This document shows, piece by piece, positions 15,573 to 23,767 of a DNA stretch of 64,000 nucleotides. The position numbers were made by a program, and so were the translations under genes. The notes under the pieces were generated by a model. The model did not search any database. It was not told where the DNA came from and was given only the letters and a program-made list of their open reading frames with translations. The stretch is from contig NZ_AP029028.1 in assembly GCF_037076565.1 (NCBI RefSeq), forward strand, positions 4,278,001-4,342,000. The letters are read 5' to 3'. This DNA comes from Herbaspirillum sp. DW155 (GTDB lineage Bacteria; Pseudomonadota; Gammaproteobacteria; Burkholderiales; Burkholderiaceae_D). The stretch's first letter is position 1; each line of letters starts with the position of its first letter.

Positions 15573-18326
15573 TTATTCCTCGGGCAGGGCCGGTTGCGTT
15601 TCCACCGGCAGCATGAAGCAGACGGTCGCGCCCTGCCCGGCTTCCTGCGGCGCAATCCAGATACGGCCCTGGTGCGCCTCGATGATGGCGCGGCAAATGG
15701 CCAGGCCCAGGCCGACGCCGGGGGTGCTGGACTCATTGTCGCCGCGCGTGAATTTTTCAAAGGCGTGCTGCGTCATGGACGGCGGGAAACCGCGTCCCTG
15801 GTCTGCCACGCTGACCTTGACCTGGGGCGCGCCCTCGCTGTCTTCCACATGGGCGCTGATGGCAATGGGACTGCCGGGCGGCGAATACTTGATGGCGTTT
15901 TCCACCAGATTGGCCAGCACCCGTTCCAGCAATACCGCATCCACCCGCAGCAGCGGCAGCCCGGACGCGATGCGCGTTTCCACCTGACGCCCTTCGAGCG
16001 CCTTGGCCAGCAGGCGCAGGGCCGAGCCGGCCAGTTCTTCCAGTGCATTCCACTGGCGGTTCAAGGTCACCACGCCGGCCTGCAGGCGCGCCATGTCCAG
16101 CAGGTTGTTCATCAGGCCGACCATCTTCTGCGACTGTTCGCTGATGGTAAGGGCCATGGCGCGGGCATCATCATCCAGCCGCGCATTGGCAGCCAGCACC
16201 TCGGCACTGCCCACCAGCGAGGTCAGGGGCGTGCGCAGGTCATGCGAGATGGCCGAGAGCAGCGAATTGCGCAGGCGTTCGGATTCCATCGTGACCACCG
16301 CATCCTGGGCCACCTCGGCATAGTGCAGACGCTCGATGGCCATGGCGATCTGCGAGCAGAAGATCTCCAGCATCTGGCGGTTCTCGGGCAGAGCCAGCTG
16401 GGCTGCGGCGAGCTGGCGTTCTTCTTCGCTGGGCGCCTCGATGGCAAAGGCCAGCACGCCGCGCGTGCGCATGGTGGCCGTCAGCGGCAGGTACAGCGCC
16501 GCCGCCGAGGGCAAGGTGGCCGTGCCCTTGCCGGCCGCCTGGCCATTGTCATAGACCCACTGCGCGACACCGGCATCGACGCTCTTCAGGACATGGGCTC
16601 CGCCCTCCTGCTCCGGCTCGGCCAGACGCAACTGGTCGGCGCTGTCCGGCAGGAAGAAGGCGATGCGCGCACCGAACACGGCGGCCAGATGGCGGCGCCC
16701 GATTTCCAGGATCTGGTCCAGCGTCAGCAGTGCCGACAATTCCTTGCCCAACATGTAGAGATTGGCCGCCCGGCCCTCGCGCTGCATGGCCACGCTGGCC
16801 TGGCGGCGCAGGCGTGCGGTGAGCGAGCTGATGAACAGCGATACCGCCAGCATCACCGCCAGCGTCAGCAGATACTGCGCGTCGGACACCGTGATGGAGA
16901 AACGCGGATCGACAAAGAAAAAATCGAAGGACAGCACCGACAGCACCGATACCAGCGCCGAGGCCGCGCGGCCATAGCGCATCGCCACCAGCATCACCCC
17001 CACCAGGTAGAGCATGATGACGTTGGCCGGATGCAGCTTGCCGTCGAGCACGAAGGCCAGCGTGGTGGTGATGGCGCAACTGGCCAGCGCCCAGAGCGTG
17101 CCGCGCGTACGGCGACGGCGTGTCAGCAGTTCTTCGGCGGCACTGGCGGCACCATCGGTGCGGGCGGTTTCGCCCTGCTGGCGGGTACGGCTGCGGGCGA
17201 TGGTGTAGAGGTCGATCTCGGCGCCGCCACGCGCGATGCGCTGGGCCAGTGTGCCGCGCGGCCAGCGCAGCAGATGATGCAGGCCGCCTGCGGGCTGGCC
17301 GATCACCAGCTTGCCGGCATTGCGGCTGCGGGCAAATTGCAGCAGTGCCGCGGCCAGTTCCTCACCACTGATGCTGGCCGTTTCCGCACCCAGCGATTGC
17401 GCCAGCTTGAGATAGGCCACCACGCGCTCGCGTGCGTCCATCGCCTGACGCTGGCCGGGCAGGTCCACATGTACGGCCAGCCATTCGGCCTGCAGCTTGG
17501 CGGCCAGACGGGCTGCTTCGCGGATCAGGCGTTCCTCGCCGGCACCGCTGCCCACCGCCACCACGATGCGTTCGCGCGCCTGCCACAGCTGGGCGATGGA
17601 GCGGTCGGCGCGATACTGGCGCATGTCCGCGTCAACCCGGTCGGCGGTGCGGCGCAGGGCGATTTCGCGCAGGGCGATCAGATTGCCCTTGCGGAAGAAA
17701 TTGCGACCGGCCTTCTCGGCCTGCTGCGGCAGGTAGACCTTGCCCTGCTGCAGGCGCGCCAGCAGTTCATCAGGCGGGATGTCGACCAGCATGACGTCAT
17801 CGGCACCATCGAAGACATGATCGGGCACCGTCTCGAAGACGCGGATACCGGTGATCTGGCCCACCACGTCATTGAGGCTTTCGATGTGCTGCACGTTGAG
17901 GGTGGTGTAGACATCGATGCCGGCGCGCAGCAGTTCATCGATGTCCTGCCAGCGCTTGGCGTGGCGCGAGCCGGGCACGTTGGAGTGCGCCAGCTCGTCC
18001 ACCAGGATCACGCCGGGCTTGCGTTCCAGCGCGGCATCCAGATCGAACTCGGGCAACTGCCGGTCACGGTAAGGCACCATGCGCAGCGGCAGGCGCGTCA
18101 GGCCGGCAAGCTGCGCCTCGGTCTCGGCGCGGCCGTGGGTCTCTACCACGCCGGCGATCACGTCCACGTCTTGCGCGGCCAGCGCCTGGGCCGCTTCGAG
18201 CATGGCGAAGGTCTTGCCCACCCCCGCCGAGAAGCCGAAGAAAATCTTCAGGCGGCCACGCGCCTGGCGTTCTTCGTCGCGCATCACGCGTTCAAGCAGG
18301 TCGTCGGGATCGGGGCGGGTGTTCAT
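15573..18326 (-). CDS. kdpD: KdpD, potassium/turgor sensor histidine kinase
   Basis: From ATG 18326 (MNTRPDPDDLLERV) the protein has 917 residues. In order: the KdpD domain with Walker A GFSAGVGKT (about 30-38) and VDELAHSNVPGSRHAKRWQD, a Usp-like domain (about 250-370), four closely spaced membrane helices (about 400-500), a GAF-like region, the H-box ISHDLRTPLTSL, and HATPase boxes NAIKYS, DQGRGFP and GVGLGLAIC. It senses potassium limitation and phosphorylates KdpE. The longer upstream frame crosses a terminator and is not used. The terminator between kdpC and kdpD suggests partly separate transcription from the transporter genes. Confidence 0.95.
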   Translation of the reverse strand: MNTRPDPDDLLERVMRDEERQARGRLKIFFGFSAGVGKTFAMLEAAQALAAQDVDVIAGVVETHGRAETEAQLAGLTRLPLRMVPYRDRQLPEFDLDAALERKPGVILVDELAHSNVPGSRHAKRWQDIDELLRAGIDVYTTLNVQHIESLNDVVGQITGIRVFETVPDHVFDGADDVMLVDIPPDELLARLQQGKVYLPQQAEKAGRNFFRKGNLIALREIALRRTADRVDADMRQYRADRSIAQLWQARERIVVAVGSGAGEERLIREAARLAAKLQAEWLAVHVDLPGQRQAMDARERVVAYLKLAQSLGAETASISGEELAAALLQFARSRNAGKLVIGQPAGGLHHLLRWPRGTLAQRIARGGAEIDLYTIARSRTRQQGETARTDGAASAAEELLTRRRRTRGTLWALASCAITTTLAFVLDGKLHPANVIMLYLVGVMLVAMRYGRAASALVSVLSVLSFDFFFVDPRFSITVSDAQYLLTLAVMLAVSLFISSLTARLRRQASVAMQREGRAANLYMLGKELSALLTLDQILEIGRRHLAAVFGARIAFFLPDSADQLRLAEPEQEGGAHVLKSVDAGVAQWVYDNGQAAGKGTATLPSAAALYLPLTATMRTRGVLAFAIEAPSEEERQLAAAQLALPENRQMLEIFCSQIAMAIERLHYAEVAQDAVVTMESERLRNSLLSAISHDLRTPLTSLVGSAEVLAANARLDDDARAMALTISEQSQKMVGLMNNLLDMARLQAGVVTLNRQWNALEELAGSALRLLAKALEGRQVETRIASGLPLLRVDAVLLERVLANLVENAIKYSPPGSPIAISAHVEDSEGAPQVKVSVADQGRGFPPSMTQHAFEKFTRGDNESSTPGVGLGLAICRAIIEAHQGRIWIAPQEAGQGATVCFMLPVETQPALPEE

Positions 18327-18360
18327 AGGCGCAGTATCAGAGTTGGAGCATTGTAGAGGC

Positions 18361-18396
18361 AAAAAGCCGGTGCTACGCACTGGACGTAGCACCGGC
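18361..18396 (-). terminator. Rho-independent terminator between kdpC and kdpD
   Basis: A perfect 12-bp stem (18366-18377 with 18385-18396, loop 7) is followed on the minus strand by five T residues (18365-18361). It is oriented to stop transcription coming from kdpFABC, 35 bp before the kdpD start codon, and would limit kdpDE expression relative to the pump. Confidence 0.85.
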
Positions 18397-18416
18397 TGCG
18401 GCGGGCATCTCCATTA

Positions 18417-18478
18417 CCGTTCGGACTGAGTGACGGCGCAGTCGCGTATCGAAGACGCGCCTGACTCAGGGCGAACGG
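18417..18478. repeat. Palindromic intergenic repeat, copy 1 (between kdpC and kdpD)
   Basis: Arms 18417-18431 and 18464-18478 pair with two mismatches around an inner CGCGT/ACGCG hairpin. The left arm (CGTTCGGACTGAGT) and the inner TCGAAGACGC reappear in the repeat at 23585-23712, so the two belong to one family. It resembles the widespread TTCGGACTGAG...TCGAA type of proteobacterial intergenic palindromes. Confidence 0.7.
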
Positions 18479-18492
18479 GTCGGAGGGTGATC

Positions 18493-19104
18493 CTATTGTT
18501 TGGCATCCGTCCTGGGCATGGGTGCTGCCGCATCCAGCGCCAGATTGAGCTTGAGCACGTTCACGCGCGGTTCACCGAACAGGCCCCATTGCGGCGCCTC
18601 GCTGTTGGCGTGCACCAGGTCGCGCACCTGCTGCACCGTCATGCCACGCACGCGGGCCACGCGGGCTACCTGATAGGCGGCGGCCGCCGGGCTGATGTGC
18701 GGATCAAGGCCGCTGGCCGAGGCGGTCAGCAGGTCCATGGGGATAGCGCTCTTGTTGCCCGGATCAGCCTCCTGCAAGGCCTTGGCGCGATCTTCTGCGG
18801 CTTGCTTGAGGGCCGGATTGGTCGGGCCGAGATTGCTGCCACCGGAGGCCAGGCCGTTGTTGGGGAAGGTGCCGGCAGCCGACGGCCGGCCCCAGAAATA
18901 GGCCGGGCTGGTGAAGTTCTGGCCGATCAGTTCAGAGCCGACCAGCTGGCCCTGGCGTTCGATCAGGCTGCCATTGGCCTGATGCGGGAAGAAGGCTTGC
19001 GCCAGGCCCGTCACCAGCAGCGGGTACAGGCCGCCCAGCAGCACGCCCAAAAGGATGAAGAGCGTGATGGCCGGACGCAGCGGATGGGGAGTCGAGGTTT
19101 TCAT
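18493..19104 (-). CDS. kdpC: KdpC, potassium-transporting ATPase subunit C
   Basis: The 203-residue protein has one N-terminal membrane helix (about 12-35) and the conserved KdpC blocks: PLLVTGLAQAFFPHQANGSLI, GSELIGQNFTSPAYFWGRPSA, SGGSNLGPTNP and SASGLDPHISPAAA. KdpC stabilises the KdpA-KdpB complex and modulates nucleotide affinity. It is 29 bp downstream of kdpB. Confidence 0.95.
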   Translation of the reverse strand: MKTSTPHPLRPAITLFILLGVLLGGLYPLLVTGLAQAFFPHQANGSLIERQGQLVGSELIGQNFTSPAYFWGRPSAAGTFPNNGLASGGSNLGPTNPALKQAAEDRAKALQEADPGNKSAIPMDLLTASASGLDPHISPAAAAYQVARVARVRGMTVQQVRDLVHANSEAPQWGLFGEPRVNVLKLNLALDAAAPMPRTDAKQ

Positions 19105-19133
19105 GGGACACTCCTTGAGAGTCGGATTCAGGT

Positions 19134-21329
19134 TCAGACCAGGCCAAAGGCGGCCAGCAGCATGTCGATCAGCTTGATGCCCACGAACGGCACCAGCAGC
19201 CCACCCACGCCATAGATCAGCAGGTTGCGGCGCAAGAGCACGGCCGCACCCAGCGCGCGATAGCGCACGCCGCGCAGGGCCAGCGGAATCAGCGCCACGA
19301 TCACCAGCGCATTGAAGATCACCGCCGACATGATGGCCGATTCAGGACTGGCCAGATGCATCACGTTGAGCGCGCCCAGCTGCGGATAGCTGGCCACGAA
19401 CATGGCCGGGATGATGGCGAAGTACTTGGCCACGTCATTGGCGATGCTGAAGGTGGTCAGACTGCCGCGCGTCATCAGCATCTGCTTGCCGATCTCGACG
19501 ATCTCGATCAGCTTGGTCGGATTGGAATCGAGGTCGACCATGTTGCCGGCTTCCTTGGCCGCCTGGGTGCCGCTGTTCATGGCCACGGCCACGTCGGCCT
19601 GGGCCAGTGCAGGGGCGTCGTTGGTGCCGTCGCCGGTCATGGCCACCAGCTTGCCTTCAGCCTGATGCTGGCGGATCAGGGCCAGCTTCTGTTCCGGCGT
19701 GGCCTCGGCGAGGAAGTCATCGACCCCGGCTTCGGCAGCAATGGCCGCCGCAGTCAGGCGGTTGTCGCCGGTGATCATCACGGTCTTGATACCCATGCGA
19801 CGCAGTTCACCAAAGCGCTCCTTGATGCCGCCCTTGACGATATCCTTCAACTCCACCGTGCCCAGGATGCGCACCGGGGAACCCAGCTGGAGCAGGTCGC
19901 TCTGGTTGCTCCATTCGATCACCACCAGCGGCGTGCCGCCACGGCGGGCGATGGCTTCGACGTCGGCTTCGACCTGGGCCGGCAGGCGCTGGTCGGCCGA
20001 GCGCACCAGCTTGCGGATGGCGTCGGCAGCACCCTTGCGGATACGGCGCTCGCCGATGTCGATGCCGGAGACGCGGGTCTGGGCCGAGAAGGGAATGAAT
20101 TGCGCCCCCAGGTTGGCCATCTCGCGTTCGCGCAGGTTGAAGCGGTTCTTGGCCAGCACCACGATGCTGCGACCTTCCGGGGTTTCATCGGCCAGCGAAG
20201 CCAGTTGTGCCACGTCGGCCAGTTCGCGCTCGCCCACGCCCGGGGCCGGCATGAAGGCGGCGGCCTGACGGTTGCCCAGGGTGATGGTGCCGGTCTTGTC
20301 CAGCAGCAGCACGTCGACGTCGCCGGCGGCTTCCACGGCGCGGCCGGAGGTGGCGATGACATTGGCCTGCATCATGCGGCTCATGCCGGCCACGCCGATG
20401 GCCGAGAGCAGGCCGCCGATGGTGGTGGGGATCAGGCAGACCAGCAGGGCAATGAGTGCCGTCACGGTGACCGGCGAGCCGGAGCCGGCCGCATTGACGG
20501 AGAAGACCGAGAACGGCAGCAGGGTCACCGTCACCAGCAGGAACACCAGTGTCAGCGCCACCAGCAGCAGGGTCAGGGCCAGCTCATTGGGGGTCTTCTG
20601 GCGGCGTGCGCCTTCGACCATGGCGATCATGCGGTCGAGGAAGGCTTCACCCGGGTTGACCGAGACGCGCACCACGATCCAGTCCGACAGCACCCGCGTG
20701 CCACCGGTGACGGCCGAGAAGTCACCGCCGGATTCGCGGATCACCGGTGCCGATTCGCCGGTGATGGCGCTCTCGTCGACGGTGGCCACGCCTTCGATGA
20801 CGTCGCCATCGGCAGGCACGGTGTCGCCGGCTTCGATGAGCACCAGATCGCCCTTGCGCAGGGAGCCGCCTTCGACGACTTCACACTGCCGGGCGGCGGC
20901 AGCGGCGCCGCCCCGGACCAGTTCAGTGCTGCGCAGTTTCTTGGCCATGACGCTTTTCTTGACGCCGCGCAGGGCGGCGGCCTGGGCCTTGCTGCGGCCT
21001 TCGGCCAGCGCTTCGGCGAAGTTGGCGAAGAGCACCGTGAACCATAGCCAGGCGGCGACCGCGAAGATGAAGCCTGCCGGCGCCTCACCCTTGCCGACAA
21101 CGGCCTGGATGAACAGCAGCGTAGTCAGGATGCTGCCCAGGTAGACCACGAACATCACCGGATTGCGCCACTGCACGCGCGGTGACAGCTTGCGCACCGA
21201 ATCAGCCAGGGCCGGCTTGACGATCTTGGGATCGAACATCCAGCGCGCAGTCTGGGCGGCGGAGGGAATGGCATCGGCCGGCACGGCGGGTTGGCTGCTG
21301 GCCGGGGTATTGCTGGAAGGGGTAGTCAT
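19134..21329 (-). CDS. kdpB: KdpB, P-type ATPase subunit of the potassium pump
   Basis: The 731-residue protein starts at ATG 21329. The P-type ATPase motifs are present: TGES (in AITGESAPV), the phosphorylation site [36 protein letters not shown] and the hinge [10 protein letters not shown]. It energises K+ uptake through KdpA. The N-terminal 40 residues are a Ser/Pro/Ala-rich extension ahead of the first conserved region ([19 protein letters not shown]). A frame extending further upstream overlaps kdpA and is rejected. Confidence 0.96.
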   Translation of the reverse strand: MTTPSSNTPASSQPAVPADAIPSAAQTARWMFDPKIVKPALADSVRKLSPRVQWRNPVMFVVYLGSILTTLLFIQAVVGKGEAPAGFIFAVAAWLWFTVLFANFAEALAEGRSKAQAAALRGVKKSVMAKKLRSTELVRGGAAAAARQCEVVEGGSLRKGDLVLIEAGDTVPADGDVIEGVATVDESAITGESAPVIRESGGDFSAVTGGTRVLSDWIVVRVSVNPGEAFLDRMIAMVEGARRQKTPNELALTLLLVALTLVFLLVTVTLLPFSVFSVNAAGSGSPVTVTALIALLVCLIPTTIGGLLSAIGVAGMSRMMQANVIATSGRAVEAAGDVDVLLLDKTGTITLGNRQAAAFMPAPGVGERELADVAQLASLADETPEGRSIVVLAKNRFNLREREMANLGAQFIPFSAQTRVSGIDIGERRIRKGAADAIRKLVRSADQRLPAQVEADVEAIARRGGTPLVVIEWSNQSDLLQLGSPVRILGTVELKDIVKGGIKERFGELRRMGIKTVMITGDNRLTAAAIAAEAGVDDFLAEATPEQKLALIRQHQAEGKLVAMTGDGTNDAPALAQADVAVAMNSGTQAAKEAGNMVDLDSNPTKLIEIVEIGKQMLMTRGSLTTFSIANDVAKYFAIIPAMFVASYPQLGALNVMHLASPESAIMSAVIFNALVIVALIPLALRGVRYRALGAAVLLRRNLLIYGVGGLLVPFVGIKLIDMLLAAFGLV

Positions 21330-21388
21330 AAAGGTATCCGTTACGGGTTGCTCCCGCCGACGTGTGCCGGCGGGAATCCATCCATCAT

Positions 21389-23170
21389 TTACATCGCCAT
21401 CATCTGCAGGTGCTCGACCACCGGTCCCAGCGCCAGCGCCGGAACATAGGTCAGGGCACCCACCAGAATCACCGCGCCGATCAGCAGTGCCACGAACAGC
21501 GGGCCATGCGTGGGCAAGGTGCCGGAGGTGGCGGCCAGGCGTTTCTTGCCGGCCAGCGAACCGGCCATCGCCAGCACCGGCACGATGATGCCGAAGCGGC
21601 CCAGCCAGGTGCACAGGCCGGTGGTGAGGTTGTAGTACGGCGTGTTGGCCGAGAGTCCGCCAAAGGCGCTGCCATTGTTGTTGGCAGCCGAGCTGAAGGC
21701 GTACAGGATTTCGGAGAAGCCATGCGCACCGGGGTTGGCGATACCGGCCAGGCCACCCTCCACCATCACCGACAGGGCGGTAAAGATCAGCACCAGGGCC
21801 GGGGTCATGAGGATGGCGATGGACATCATCTTCATGTCGAACACGCCGATCTTCTTGCCCAGGTATTCGGGCGTGCGGCCGATCATGAGGCCGGCGATGA
21901 ACACGGCCAGCACCGCGAAGATCAGCATCCCGTACAGGCCCGAGCCGACCCCGCCGAAGACCACCTCGCCCAGCTGCATCTGCAGCATCGGCACAAGTCC
22001 GCCCAGAGGCGAGAGCGAGTCATGCATGGCATTGACCGCACCGCAGGAAGCGGCAGTGGTGATGGAGGCGAACAGGGCCGAGGCCGGAATGCCGAAGCGG
22101 GTTTCCTTGCCTTCCATCATGCTGGGGCCGGAGGCGTGCAGCGAGGCCAGCATGGGGTTGGGCTGGCTCTCCGAATGCATCAGCACCAGCGTCATCACCA
22201 CGAACAGCAGCGTCATCGAGGCCAGGATGGCCCAGCCCTGGCGGCGGTCACCCACCAGCGTGCCGAAGCTGATGCACAGACCGGCCGGGATGATGAGGAT
22301 GGCCAGCATCTGCAGGAAGTTCGACAGCGGCGTGGGATTCTCGTACGGGTGCGCCGAGTTGGCATTGAAGAAGCCACCGCCATTGGTGCCGATCATCTTG
22401 ATGGCTTCCTGCGAGGCCACCGGGCCCATCGGCAGGGTCTGCTTGTCGGTGCTTTGCGCTTCGGTCACGGGTTCGCCCTTGGCATCCTTGAGCGGCTGTC
22501 CTTGCTCATCCAGCTTGGGGATGGTGTAGTTGGTCACTTCCAGCGTCTTCACTTCCTGATAGGCATGGAAGTTCTGGATGCTGCCCTGCTGCACCAGCAC
22601 CAGCGAGATCACCACCGACAGCGGCAGCAGCACGTAGAGCGTGCTGCGGGTCATGTCCACCCAGAAATTGCCGATGCCCTTGCTGCTGTGGCGGGCGAAG
22701 CCGCGAATGAGCGCGAAGGCAATGGCGATGCCGGTAGCGGCCGAGAAGAAGTTCTGCACCGCCAGCGCCGCCATCTGGGTCAGGTAGCTCATGGTGGATT
22801 CGCCCACGTAGCCCTGCCAGTTGGTATTGGTGACGAAGCTCACCGCCGTGTTGAAGGAGGAATCCGGGGTGACATTGGGCAGTGCCGCCGGATTCAGCGG
22901 CAGCCATTGCTGCACGCGCTGCAGCAGGTAGACCGCGACGGCGCCGATGAAATTGAACAGCACCACGGCGATGGCATACTGCTTCCAGTCCATGTCGTGT
23001 TCGCGGCTGATGCCGCAGAGGCGACAGAAGACGCGTTCGATGCCGCCAAAGAGACGGTTCACGCGCGACTTGCCTTCCATCACGCGGGCCATGTACCAGC
23101 CCATCGGGAAAGCCAGCAGCAGCAGCACGGCCAGGTAGAGGCCCAGCTGCAGGTAGTTGTTGCTGTCCAT
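21389..23170 (-). CDS. kdpA: KdpA, potassium-binding channel-like subunit
   Basis: The 593-residue polytopic inner membrane protein has four selectivity-filter-like loops, visible as [54 protein letters not shown] and NNGSAFGGL, the KdpA signatures for K+ selection. It is about 30 residues longer than the E. coli protein, mainly from a charged insert near 200-240. Its ATG follows the kdpF stop by one base, so the two are tightly coupled. Confidence 0.96.
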   Translation of the reverse strand: MDSNNYLQLGLYLAVLLLLAFPMGWYMARVMEGKSRVNRLFGGIERVFCRLCGISREHDMDWKQYAIAVVLFNFIGAVAVYLLQRVQQWLPLNPAALPNVTPDSSFNTAVSFVTNTNWQGYVGESTMSYLTQMAALAVQNFFSAATGIAIAFALIRGFARHSSKGIGNFWVDMTRSTLYVLLPLSVVISLVLVQQGSIQNFHAYQEVKTLEVTNYTIPKLDEQGQPLKDAKGEPVTEAQSTDKQTLPMGPVASQEAIKMIGTNGGGFFNANSAHPYENPTPLSNFLQMLAILIIPAGLCISFGTLVGDRRQGWAILASMTLLFVVMTLVLMHSESQPNPMLASLHASGPSMMEGKETRFGIPASALFASITTAASCGAVNAMHDSLSPLGGLVPMLQMQLGEVVFGGVGSGLYGMLIFAVLAVFIAGLMIGRTPEYLGKKIGVFDMKMMSIAILMTPALVLIFTALSVMVEGGLAGIANPGAHGFSEILYAFSSAANNNGSAFGGLSANTPYYNLTTGLCTWLGRFGIIVPVLAMAGSLAGKKRLAATSGTLPTHGPLFVALLIGAVILVGALTYVPALALGPVVEHLQMMAM

Positions 23171-23171
23171 A

Positions 23172-23261
23172 TCAGAAATCCTCCGGCTTGATGAGGGCGT
23201 AGACCAGGTAGATCAACAGGGCGATGGAAACCACCAGCCCCAGCAGGGTCATGAAGTTCAT
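23172..23261 (-). CDS. kdpF: KdpF, small membrane subunit of the potassium pump
   Basis: This 29-residue single-helix peptide (starting MNFMTLLGLVV and ending YALIKPEDF) has the length and C-terminal KPEDF pattern of KdpF, which stabilises the KdpABC complex. The ATG at 23261 overlaps the stop codon of an upstream 37-codon frame (ATGA), and its own stop ends one base before kdpA. Confidence 0.9.
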   Translation of the reverse strand: MNFMTLLGLVVSIALLIYLVYALIKPEDF

Positions 23262-23371
23262 TGCTTGTCCCCTTCGCGCCGTTCGAGACGGCTGCACAGG
23301 GCGATGAAGGCCCACATCGAGAGGCCGCAGAGCAGCAGCATGCCTATGTTGAGAAAATCCGTTTGCCACAT
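23258..23371 (-). CDS. Small membrane protein leading the kdp operon
   Basis: From ATG 23371 (MWQTDFLNIGMLLLCG...) this 37-residue frame has one membrane helix and a charged tail (SRLERREGDKQ). GGAGTGGGAA stands just upstream as a ribosome site. An ATG four codons earlier (23383) is an alternative. Its stop overlaps the kdpF start by 4 bp, so translation is coupled. Short ORFs of this kind occur upstream of kdpF in other bacteria; the function is unknown and may be that of an additional KdpF-like subunit. Confidence 0.65.
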   Translation of the reverse strand: MWQTDFLNIGMLLLCGLSMWAFIALCSRLERREGDKQ

Positions 23372-23481
23372 TTCCCACTCCATTGTTGACGTTGTTTGGC
23401 TCCCTTCCGAAAGACGGAAGCGGAGACAGTCGAACGATAGAGAAGGCAGCATTAAATCCTGGTAAATGTTGCGCACGCGAG

Positions 23482-23499
23482 CGTAAACAAAACGTAAAC
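23482..23499 (-). promoter_or_regulatory. Candidate KdpE box: two heptamers spaced 11 bp
   Basis: On the minus strand GTTTACG occurs twice with an 11-bp period, about 110 bp upstream of the first kdp ORF. OmpR/PhoB-type regulators such as KdpE bind direct repeats with about this spacing. This is a prediction from spacing and location only. Confidence 0.45.
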
Positions 23500-23584
23500 G
23501 AGACGTGGCGGATCGCCAGGAACAAGGTTCAGAGCAAAGCTGGATGGAAGGGAGAAAGGAACGTATACCGGGAAACAACCAACA

Positions 23585-23712
23585 CCCGTTCGGACTGAGT
23601 AGCCCCGCAGGGGCGTGTCGAAGACGCACCGACGTTAGCGTGACAAACCCGGCCCCGGCGGGAACGGCGCAGCGCCCCTTATGCCTGCTGCGCAGGCTAC
23701 TTAGTCCGAAAG
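23585..23712. repeat. Palindromic intergenic repeat, copy 2 (upstream of kdp)
   Basis: Outer arms 23589-23604 and 23695-23710 pair with one mismatch. Inside are smaller hairpins (CCCCGCAGGGG at about 23603-23613, GCGT...ACGC, CCTGC...GCAGG). It shares the CGTTCGGACTGAGT arm and TCGAAGACGC core with the repeat at 18417-18478. It separates the kdp promoter region from the downstream diguanylate cyclase gene. Confidence 0.7.
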
Positions 23713-23767
23713 GTGAACAGACCCTGGTACGTGCGTGACCAGAACGAAAGCGAGGTGCGCCGTGGAC

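Noticed and set aside
15195..18356. Very long plus-strand open frame opposite kdpD/kdpE
   Set aside because: It is antisense to two clearly recognised proteins and its His/Gln/Arg-rich product is the usual by-product of GC-rich codon bias.
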